Assembly: GCA_036852015.1 (NCBI GenBank)
Contig: JAANDG010000201.1
Coordinates: forward strand, 124,001-188,000
Reading direction: 5' to 3'
Origin: Pelodera strongyloides
Lineage: Eukaryota > Nematoda > Chromadorea > Rhabditida > Rhabditidae
DNA: 64,000 bases
Position 1 is the first letter of the stretch; the number at the start of each line of letters is the position of its first letter. The notes below the pieces were generated by a model that was given only the letters and a program-made list of their open reading frames with translations, had not been told where the DNA came from and made no database searches. The position numbers were made by a program, and so were the translations under genes. Below are positions 13,415 to 25,400 of the stretch, in pieces.

Positions 13415-16400
13415 CTACACTCTGTTGAGATCCTTCCTGTTGGGAAGACATTGTGGCACACTACGATTCCACTTTCCCGGTCCAATACAGACAAGCACAT
13501 TGTCCGAATTCAGTTTGTATTCATTTGACGGACAGAAAAATACGATTTTCTCGCCAACAAGATAGTAGTCCTGAAATCAAGGAGCCACGTGAAACGTTTA
13601 GTTTCGTTGTTCTTTCGAATTACCGTAATAAATGATTGGTTGACGGATTCAAACTAATTAATCTATATTGACTCATATTCCGGCTAGGCTAAGTTGAATA
13701 AATTATTCGAACCTTTGATGAAGTAGTTGTCTCGCCGTGAGCCGGCCGTCCTGGATGCTTGCAATAAGGTGTACCTGGATGTTATGGCAATTCATCAATT
13801 TTCATTAAAGATGAACTAAAAATTGAACCGTTAGCTGCATGTGAAACAAAAATTTGCGCAGCCGGTTGGTCCAAACGGGACAGTGCATGAAGCAGTGCTA
13901 GGCTCCTTTCACAATTCAAGCAACTTCCTTTCACCCCCCCCCCCCCATCTGTTTACACCATCTACATCACGACTAATGGCTAGGTGAACTTACAGCTTGT
14001 CTGCTGTTCCGTCCATTTTCCGTTACTTTGGCACATTACGAAGTCGCTCCCAGTAAGTAGATGACTGTCACCACAACCGAACATTACGATATCACCCTAA
14101 AGCGAAGAAGTTACGCCCCAGTACTGCTACACACGATGAATCTAAAACGTCTAACTCCACCTTTTTGTAAAGTTTCTTCGGTCGTCCAATAATAAAACCG
14201 TTTGATGGAGGTCGTACTTCCAGACACTCAACAACTAAATAAACAACTTGTTAGGAATCAGTTAAAATCAATTTCATTTATCACTGTGACGCAGATTAAT
14301 ACTTAGTAGATAATTTTTTTTTTCAAATGGGTCCCTCAAAATTTATCACGTTTAAAATAAATTAAACAAGGAGGTTAACGTAGTAGGAAAGTCACCAGCA
14401 CAATGTGGTTGTTTATCGCTCCATAATCCACTCGCTGTGCAATGAATATGCTCATTCCCGATAAGAGTAAAACCTTTCTTGCAAAAGAATTGAGCGATCC
14501 CACCTGAGATTATATTGTAAAACATAAAGCTGTATTTCATAATAAAAATTCACTGAATTACCCTACAAAGAAGGAATAATCTGCCATAGAATTAACGATG
14601 TTTTCCTTATTTAAATCTGCAATAAAGAAACACTATATATTAACGAAGCATGGAATAAAAAGCCCACTCTACGTACTTCTTGTACAATAGAAGTGACGGA
14701 CATACTTCCTGCGAATGGATTAGGAAACAATGCGAAAAACAAAAGAGTACATTTTAGATGAAACTTTAAGTAGTGTGTGATGATCTAGATTAAGTATTTT
14801 GTCACCTTGAAGTGAAAAATAGCGTCTGTGACTCGCTTGCGGCGATTATTTTGCATCGCGATTATTTTCAAACATAACTCGCCAAATTTGTAAGAAGACA
14901 CTGTTGCCACAAGATTGGGAGTCGTTAGCATCAGTGGCGGACATTGGATTGCTAAAAACATCCACTTTCGAATTAAAATATTCCATCTTTTGGAAGCATA
15001 CAGCATTCCTCTTTTGGACTTCATTATTTTGGTTGCGCTGTTTTTCTTTCTACATAAAGCTACCCGGAAATGCGGTGTGTGTGACAATTTCATAATTCCA
15101 CCGTTTGAAAAATCAAGAGCGTTTTCGAAAATTATTTATTTATATTTACAGTAAACGTGGGAAAATAATAAACCAGTTGACACGCAACCTTACCGAAAAT
15201 TCAGATCCGTAGGAAAATTGTTAGAAAGGGAAATAACATTGACATAGGATATGTGCAAGAGGAGCGGTCATAACACTTAAATCTTGAACTCGAAATTAAC
15301 TACGAAAACAATGACGCGAAAATGCAAGCGTCCTTTAAATGGCTAAAAATAAGCTCATTGACTTTTCTGCAGAGGACATTGCTATAATATTTCTACAGTA
15401 AGGATGCATTCTAAAGTAAGGGGGACATGGTTCTAGGTAATATACGTTCAAGGGAATATAGATGAACACTATTCCCTTCGACGTCGCTTTCTCTGTGTGG
15501 AATCAGCATCCTCATCTGAATGTCCTCCATGGTTTTGGTTTAGTTCTTCCGTGGGTCTTCGTCTTGAAGCAGGTGAAGAGTAAGTATTGTCTTCTGCGAT
15601 ATCAGGCAACCAAACACTATTGGTACCGACAATTGAGCCATTCCTGAAGTACAGAAAACATTAGCAGGCACCAATTAACGAAGTCGTAGTGTTGACGTGG
15701 TTGACCATTGTATACAATGCCTTGTGAGAATGAACATTCTCTGGCAGGGGAAGCTTATGTAAACAAGGCCAAATTTTTTTTTGAATAGGAAGCTTCTGCA
15801 TAGTTGAACCCTGGAAGTGTGTTAGCTTACAGCAAGTATTAGTATATAACGGGTATAGTACAAAGTTGAACTAACAACATATAGCTGGGGCCAGGCTCAT
15901 CCTCAAGTGATGGGCTGCTGTTGGTCTTCCTGGGGTCCTCTATAGGTACGTTGCCCTCGCGAACCGTCTCAACACCATCGGATGCGCTGTTTTCTGTTGA
16001 TTGGGTTAAAAGAAATGGGTCTCTTTCTCCATTTTCGATGTGTTCTGATTCATGTCCAAGAATCTTAAAAAAAATTAAATTCATACAATACACGCTCTAC
16101 ACAATTGATGGACATTATGAATAATTAGAAAATACTCACCGTACACGTCGTTTCTACGTATGACAAACAACACCCCACACTGGTGATAAATGAAACGTTC
16201 TAGTCCCTCGCTGAAAGTTCAAAAGCACTCACCTCATATCCAATAAATGCATGTTTTCCTGGTATTTTGTAGATGAAGTTGTCATTGACAACAGTGTCCC
16301 CGTGGTCTCCAAGGAGGAGTCGTGGATCGAACTCGTCATAAGGACGCCCAGGGAATAAATCGCTGTCCATATGACAGTACACATCCTCCACTGGCAATTC

Positions 16401-19400
16401 GGGAGGAGAGCCAAGTAAGTGACTCATTGATACCCACCTAGAATTGTATTTCTAATTAGCAAATAGCATCTATATACCGAAATGATTAGGAAAATGAGAG
16501 TGAAACGAACACCATCAAAACATCCAATATTAGTCGATACAATGAAATGACATTCTGGGGAAGTAGCATTAGCTTATGAGCACGTGACACAAATATACTT
16601 GTATGCTTAACATGAATATTCCCACCGGAATCTGATTAAAAGATGATTTACCACATTTTGTTTTCGGCTCGTGAATTTAATTGGACGAAAAAGGTCCAAT
16701 TTTTCTGAACCAAAAATTCAGAAAATTGTATGAAAAAACAAGCGCCCAAATCCAATGAATGGATACAAAGAAAGGGAGAAGATGTATTTGTAAGATTATC
16801 GAACAAGTATTCGAAGAATCCCTTGCTTAAAAAAGGAAATATTAAAAAACGCAGGCAGCCAAGGTTGAACAATGATCAGAAGCGGATTAGCACATCATAA
16901 TCAATTCCTAAATTATAACATAATCTTTTCCCCGGAAGCCCTAAGCGAGGCCACTGAAAATAGAATTTACCGTTTGAATAAATAGAGTTAGTTAAATGAG
17001 AATCAGTTTCTACGTACTGTATCACTATAGAACTCTTTAAAGGAAGTTAGGCGTAAGAAATTAGTGTACGCTGATACTTAATCCATAGAAGACAGAACGT
17101 TTTAAATATCAGAGGAGATATTTAATTTATGGCGGCTGCAAAATACGATCAGTCTATAGCGAATATTTTTAACGAGCAAATACAAAAAAAATGCTTACTA
17201 CATCGATAACTTTGCGTCACATTGCAAAAAGAATACAAATACAACTAGAGAAAAGTGGGAGTCACATTTTTATGCACACATGTAAATAAGCTTCCTTGGC
17301 ATAGTTATACATGCAACGTCTAATATCTAATTTTCGTTGAACTGAACTTTGTTGGCTGCTGATATATTTACTAAATAAGGAATTATTAATTTGAAGTTTT
17401 TGCAATATATATTCGAATGAGAGGCGCACAGCAATTAAGAAACTCGTGAGCATCAGTAATGCTAGATGTGTTGCGTTTTTCTCTCTAAATCTAGAATTGT
17501 GTGATGAATTATAATCAGACTTATTTCCTTGGTAACGAGATTCCGTTTAATCATATTTACGTACAACACAGGTGATACAATAGGGAGTTCTAGATGAAAT
17601 TAGCTTTATTTTTGACAGTTGTTATAGTGCGAAAGGGAATAAAAGGGAAAAAACTAGCTACAATACTGAATGCCAAGTTGCAGAGCAAATTGCAGAGCTT
17701 TTATTAAAAAAATAGAACACAAAAAAAGTAAGCGAGCCTCATGTTGTGGCGGACCCTCTGTAGATCCATCACAGAAGATTACATATACTCACTAGTAACC
17801 CACCAAGTAAGCAAAGTAGAAAAAGTATTCATGTGAGCAGAGAGTTTGTGTGTGAGAGAAAGAGAATCGCGTTGGATAGAATCCCCTTTTTTTCTTTTCA
17901 GTCGGGAATTACGAGGCTTTCTCTCCTTGTCCCGTCCCTCGTTTTTCTCTTCTACGTCTTCTTTAGGGTCTCTCACCTCTTCGTATCCCTCTCTGCCGAT
18001 GATGGCGCGAAGTAATTTGTTGTTACGTCGACGAGCTATGAGCCAACAAGGCAACGTTCCGCTAGGGGCTCTTCTCATGCTGATAGCTGTCTCTGGACAG
18101 CGCCTTTTAGATCACTATATGTCCTGTGGCATACTTAAAGGGATGGGTTCACTACAAAATCACCTTGTTTTTATGCTTTGCTTTGATTGTACAAAGGAAA
18201 ACTTAAACAAAGAGCATAAAAAATATTCCTTGAATTATTCCCTAGGGAAGATATTAGGTAAAAAAAGGTGAGTATTGATCTTTTTCCGATAAAGTTGTAC
18301 TGCAAGATAAACTAAGGAAGCTAAGAGATATGGCTGAAACACACTGTTTTGAGCAAAATAAACTGTAGTCTTCATCGTTTATTTCACATAAAACAATGAA
18401 AAAACAGTGTGTTTCAGCCATATATCTTAGCTTCCTTAGTTTATCTTGCAGTACAACTTTATCGTAAAAAGATCAATACTCACCTTTTTTACCTAATATC
18501 TGCCCTAGGGAATAATTCAAGGAATATTTTTTATGCTCTTTGTTTAAGATTTCCTTTGTACAATCAAAGTAAAGCATAAAAACAAGGTGATTTTGTAGTG
18601 AACCCATCCCTTTAACTCGCTCTTTGGATAGCACGCACGTTCGACATCAAGCTTTGCACTTTGCCCGCTCGTCTCATGATTCCCTTTGTTCTATATTTTG
18701 CTAAGAAGGTCTGACGCGATACCCAGAAGGACGCAGTCGAGCTTGTTTGATAAAGAGAGCATACACTTTTGGATGCAATCAGGGGATTTCGTGAAGCCTG
18801 TCTTTGATTGTTTTAAGCTAGCGGAGGATGATTAAATTCGCTGTGTCTAATCAGACCATATTCCATAATAAAATGGCTTTGCGTTCATAATTTACAGAAC
18901 GTTCGCACTTCTGCCTCTTTCTAAGGCTTGTCTAATCTCTCAGCATCTCTAAAAATCTCGGTCTCCGCTCCCTCTCCTTCCATCCTGTGTCCTCTTCGTC
19001 TTCTCCGTCTTCAGCAAACTAACGATCTAATTGAATTTCTTCGAATCGTCATCACGAAGAAAGAGCAGGAAAATGTTCTTTATGCATACGAAAAATGCTC
19101 ACTATGGAGCGTGGTCGTAGGTGTACTGGATGCCATATTTGGATCACCAACAATGTTTGATTTCGATGAGAATAATTAACGAAACGGAAAAACAGATGTG
19201 AGAGAGAACACTAATGTGTGAATCAAAAAAGTGAGATATCGGCCCCATTGCGTGCATTATTAATTAATCGCTAATGCTATTTGGCTTCGGGAATGAAAAG
19301 AGTGAAAGTTCTGTTGCTTCTGCCACCCACTTGTTGCCAAATTCTATACACAACCCAAATTCTGTTGACGAGCCAACCTAATTAAAGTATGCAAGTGTGC

Positions 19401-22400
19401 CAGCGAAAAAAAAGGAACACAAAACAAACACTATATGAAGTAATTCAGAAAAAGGAAAAATTCATCCTTGGTTGCAAAAAGGCATCTTGCAGAATCACTG
19501 AAGGTGAGGAATAGGAACAAGAGCCAAAAATGAGTGTTGCATAAACGAATAAAACAAAATAAAAATAAACTTTCAGCAAGTGCCAGGAAGATTATAGTGT
19601 TAAAAAGAATTGGGAAAATCGCTGGTTGATGTGCTACAAAAAGTACACGTTGAAAATCACGGCAGATATTGGGATTCAAAATTGGGTGTTTGGTTTCGAC
19701 TTCTTTTTGATGCAAACATAGCTTTTCTGTGTGCAATGTGATATCCTTTCTCTTATTGGCAGTAAGAACATATGCAGGCATATATCAGTACACACGCCAC
19801 CTGAGACAACTAGAATGGTGTGTTGTGTTTTATGATGTCAGGAGCGTGTGGTGATTTATAACCGAAATCGGTTTCTTAGGCTCGTTGTGATATTCTTTTT
19901 TAGCATAAATGAGATGGCGTACCATTGCATCGTGGTGGCATGTGGCTCCATTGTCCGTCACTCTGACATGCTGATGTGCTGGGGCCTTGCACCCGATACC
20001 CACTGGGACAAGAGAACTGAGCAATTGTGCCTGAACACAAAAATATGACTTTTACAAGGCTACTAAAAGAAAGAAAAATTATAACTGAACATTTCAATAA
20101 AATACTCCAAAACATTGAACAAGGCTTTTCGAATGAGCTGTTCGCCTCAATTGAAATAAACTTACCGACGAAAAAATTCCTTTGTGTGAAGTATACAAAC
20201 AAATGGGACGAGTTTTGTAATGGGGCGCATCTGACATCTAGAATCCATTCACAGTATTACAATTAAAATTAGATAATCCCGTCATTCAATCAGAAAAAGC
20301 TAAATAGCGGACCGGGAAGAGGCTACAAAGTGAAGAGGAAAGTCATGAACATAAAAGATACTTTCAATTCGCAGACGAACAGATTGCCGTTTTCCTTGTG
20401 GAGTGATGCAGTGGAATATTCCAGCGTCTTCTGGCTGAGCTCCAGCAACAGAAAGCTGAAATAATTTCGCATTTTATTATTCCGATCGCATAGTGTGGGT
20501 TCACCTGAGAAAAATAAAGAGACAGCAATAAGAGTATAGTAAAATGGTGGATTAAAACACGCCTATCTTGACGAGAGCAAGCATTATCTGGCGGTACAAT
20601 AAAGTAAAGAACAAACTTGATAAGCGTCCACTTTTCGTCCTAATACTTCAATTCGTTCCCAACTTTGTGGATAGGTTCTATAGGTGGATGTTGTTTCCTA
20701 AAAATTTGTTATATAACTCATAGGCGAGGAAAGCATTGTTTGCTCGGGTCCATTGCTTAGTAAGGGATCTAAAAGTAATAAACAATGACACACCCATTTA
20801 GGCTGTCCCTTCTTGCGGGGAAACAGACATCCGAAAGTGACCGCTGCTGATCTCGCCACAATCAATTCTCCTTTGTTGGAAATGGAATGGGGACTTCCGG
20901 AAACCGTAAAAGTGATTGGTGCTGCCTCATCTAAAGGTAGCATCTATGATTAAGAGATGAGCATATCTGACGTAATTATGATGATATAGTAATGTAGTCT
21001 TAAACAGATTTACAAACTATGAACGTCCCCAGTGGAGAAAATACCTCTTACTGGAAGTAGTCTTACTCTGTTCGTTGAGAGGATCCAGGGGTTGGCATGT
21101 CGGAGGAGGTGATGACCACTCGCCTTCTTTACACACGGCCTCCTGTTGCCCACGCAGTTTGTAAGAACCGGTATCCGAACATCGGAATTGCAGACGACTG
21201 CCGTCTAATATATTGAACTATTAAATATTTTTTGGCTTATATTGCTTGTGCTGCCTCGAATGAAGGGTCGCTATAGTTCCAGTGTGTATATATATATAGC
21301 ATATATACATCCTTACCTTGCAACAATTTGTTGAAAAGGAGAACCTCCCTTCTATCTACTGAATAGGCTATTAAACGTGCACTGATGTCCATCTTGAATT
21401 CACAAGGAGTAGCTAAATATTGTTTTTTTTTCTCTTTGTGCGAGACTGACTCTGTGGCGTCTTTCATTTATCTCAGAAAAATAATTCAAAATATGGTCGA
21501 CCAAACTCTGTAAAAAAATATCTATAGATAAAATTTGTAGAAAGGAAACATCCGGAAAACTAACATGTCGGGCATATGAGCCTTCCTTTTTTGCTCCATT
21601 TACCTCTCCGGCACTTCCATTCGATTGTCTTATCATTTGATGACCAAATATTGCATCCAATCTAGGCTTTAGAATCATACACATTACAGCTAGCGAATTC
21701 CTCAGAAGAAGAATTTCATTACATATAATACTATTATGACGTAATAAGTGTCCACGCTCACTTGTAATGCGGTCCCATGAGGAAGTGTCGTATTAGGTGA
21801 ATAAACATAATTGTCAATGTTCACGATTCGATACTGTTTGTCAATTTGGGGATCAGAACAGACACCGTCTTCACGCAGAGGAGTCATTTGGGTGACGTTT
21901 TGAGACACTAAAATACTAGATAACGTTGAAACCATACACAAATACTGTAGCTCTACAACTTGCAATGATGTCTATATTGTAACAACGATGCATGTTCATT
22001 TTTTTCGCATATGTATGATTTGCTTCATGTTTGCGCATATGCATGATTTACTTCAATCAAAACGATTGTGTGTCAGATATAAAAATCCTTAAAAGTAGCA
22101 ATGGCGCAACTTCTTACAGCATGACATCAAGTTGCTCGTCCATTTTCCGTCAACACATTCTATTCCACTGGCTTCCTCCCTATTTTCATCACATTTAAAT
22201 TGAAATACCGTTCCATTGGGGTACATCCTCTGAAATCTGTCAAGGAACAGCTTGTTCCGTCCCTGAAAGTAGAGTTGATAATAAGTTGGAATTTTTTGAG
22301 AAGCATGCAAGTAGCTAGCTCGCCACTACACATAACAGATGGCGTATTGTATGGAGATAATACTTTAAAACAGTTCTGCATAAAATATCAATCAATCTCA

Positions 22401-25400
22401 TGTGAAGCTACCTGTATTCTGTAAATCATTGCTGGAGTTGAATCTTGCGGAGGCACACAATATGTGTTTGCTGAAAGTTTTCAAAGATTGATTTGATGAT
22501 GAGCAACGAGTATCCATGATATGCATCTGTTAAAGCGTATACTGATCTCCCCCTACCGTTCGGAAAGCAGGACGGAGCAGGTTGAAGGGACCCTCGAACA
22601 CATGACACTGTCAGATTTTGAGTAGGACAAACCAGAAGGACACTCTCTCCATGATTTAGAGTAGTTATCTTTGGAACAAAGGAACCCGACGGCACAGTTC
22701 CAAGTGCACATTCTTCTGAAAAAGATAATAAACATTTCTGTTCCTAATTCAACATTGGGAAAAAGTGTCTTTGATATGCTTTGAAAACTCACGCGGTATG
22801 CACTCTCCTGGTGCATTCAACAAGACGCCCCTGCTGCACTGAAGCATCGAATTGCCTCTGTAAGCTGACAGTGATATTAATTACAATTCTTACAGTTTTT
22901 TGTTCGCTCGCGGTAGTTGACGCCCCATGTCAATAGATGCCAGATTCATCATGATGTACATAATATACATAGAATAATATTACTTTAGGTGAAATCCGCG
23001 TAGGCAGACCATCCGAGCACTACTTCCGTCCTCGAGGATATCATTCGATTCGATTATTTGGGAACTGTTCATTTTGAGAAAGAAAACGTGTAGTCGGGCC
23101 GGAATCCGACATGATTCTGAAAAGTGCTCAAAATCAACTAAATAATTTGCTACTTCTGCACTTTACGAGACGGTATAGAAGCTCTTTTAAAACATCGAGT
23201 TTCACAACATGTTATGTTAACATAGTCGCAAAAACCACTTACTTGCCATGCAATATGGTACACTGGGTTTCCATTGCCCTTGGGAACATTTGAGTTTGAC
23301 CGTTGAAGGTGATTGTTTGTTAGTTGATGAGGAATCTTCAAATCCCTCCCTGCAAGCTACCTGCACAATTTATAAAATCCATAATACAAAGAAATTAACA
23401 GCATTGGTGTGGAATTTTTGTCCTTCATAACAAATGAAAAACCTTTTACAACAAATGAATAATCTTATGGCATAAATGCCTACAGTGATCTCCAAAGGTG
23501 AGTGTTGGACGACGATACGGGCATTATTCGATTTCACAGGGTCGCAGGGAGTAAAATGCCGTCGTGGACGTTGGCCATTTGCTTGAACTTGAGTGGGCTG
23601 ATCCCTGGAAGGGGAATCAATAGCCAAGATAACAATAGGGTCCCCGTCCTCCTTGTCTATTGATCGTTTGGTCCTATCCCAAACAATCTGTCCGTCCATC
23701 ATTGGATGCGTTTGCGGAACACATTTGGGACGCATCTTTGGCATCCATTCACCGTTAACACATGACGCCTTTGGGGAACCTAAACAATTTCTAAACTTGA
23801 GCCATATGGAAGCCTATTCTGTAAATACAGTTTGAGAAATTTCCGATGCCCAAAGAATTCTGAATATATTGTTAATAATGATAAGTTTATTACAACAAAC
23901 CGATGAGATAATTGCCTTTGTCGCAGTTGAACACAATTGAACGGCCTTCTTCAACCTAAACAATTATTGTGTCAACGAGTTCGTCTACTCTGTGTTATGG
24001 AACAGTCTATTCAGAATTGATCGTTGTCGAAACCACGTGAAACAACGAGAGAAAGGTAGTTGGAACTATCTACAGTCTGACAATCCAATTTGTAAAATAC
24101 CTTTTGAATGTACTGTGCAAAGTCGTAAGCGCCCATCTGTCCCTCCAGCATAATTCTTCCGCCTTCTAATGTTCCATATGTCTTTGATGGGTGTTCACAT
24201 GCAGCTAAACGAATTTTAAGGTACAAATAGGACCTTTCTACAGAAGCCATCACAACAATCTTTCACCAAATCCGAAAAACAACATTATAATAAATGTGAA
24301 CTTGCTCACTTGCAATGCATTTGAGCGGTGGTCCCTCTCTGGTCCATTCGCCGAATAGGCACTGAAACTTACTCATTTATTATGCTTGTGTCACTTTTAT
24401 TCTGCAGTTTTGGAGTGCTTAATCTAATCGAATTTCATTTGAAAGCATAAATTGGATGTCCCTCTCTAAGCAACTTAATCGCCATGGAGGTGTTAGTGGA
24501 TTCGAGGGTCTCAAAGACAACAGCGAATATACTCTACCTCAATAGTGTGTGAGGCATCGTTTGGATGAAAGCCAGACTGACATTCATATCTCGCCCTCGA
24601 TCCATGGGACGATTTAGTGAAGAGTATCCGAGCATGGGCAACTCTCGGAGGCCAAGTATGGCAGTTCACTGAAATTACAGGAAATACTGGACATATCAAC
24701 ATAATTTCGAATAAATTTCGAAGTAATATCCCAAGAAACAGGCAAGAACTGTAAAACTAACATGGCTCGCAAGCTGGGAGATGGCTCCATGTGGCATTGT
24801 GGCAAGAAATCACTGTGCGTGAGTTCGATTCGTGTCGTGGATCACACACGACGTCAAGCTGAACAACAGAGTTTAAAAGAAAATCTCGAGCAATCAAAAA
24901 TCAGTAAACACAACAAAGGACATCAAGAAATTGTTCCAACCTTGCTTCCAGAAGGAACGTAGTGACCCTCTACATGACCGCTTACTTTTCCATTTTCGAT
25001 TGCTGGTACACGACAAACGCCTAAACATGCATCATCTCACATATTGATAAAGAAAAACAAAACATTACATTTCGGTCAGAATGTACACAACGACACGAAA
25101 ATGTAAAAAAAATTACGTATACGTATTACACTTCACTGGAGGTTCATTGAAAATTCAAGTCAGCCCAAGCAATCCATACAAAGACGAATCAGGAGATGAA
25201 GCGTACCTAAGCACCTCGGCGGCGGATGAGACCATTGTCCGTTTTCAAGACACTTTGCTTCAGTTGCTCCCTCATGTGACATCTTCTCGAGGCACCTGAA
25301 GAGGAGGTACTTAAAATGCGTATCTGCATATCAATAACACAACGTTGGATTATCAATTGACAATGTTATTTACCTAAATACAGCAACAGATCCGTAATGT

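Larger units (their letters stand above)
14952..19922 (-). other. Large intron of the lev-9-like gene and its contents
   Basis: This 5 kb gap separates exon 32 from exon 33. It contains the alternative C-terminal exons (15469-16390), the hairpin MITE (18135-18615) and a possible plus-strand terminal exon (19017-19179). Stretches 16450-17800 and 19200-19920 show nothing I can support. Confidence 0.6.

Noticed and set aside
17779..18078. Minus-strand basic frame ('[19 protein letters not shown]') as a lev-9 cassette exon
   Set aside because: It can join exon 32 in phase but leaves phase 0, which does not fit the next candidate exon; the sequence also contains a low-complexity charged tract.
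22160..22381. Minus-strand frame overlapping lev-9 exon 25
   Set aside because: It is a different frame running through an intron; the CCP frame with its acceptor at 22263-22268 fits the phases on both sides.
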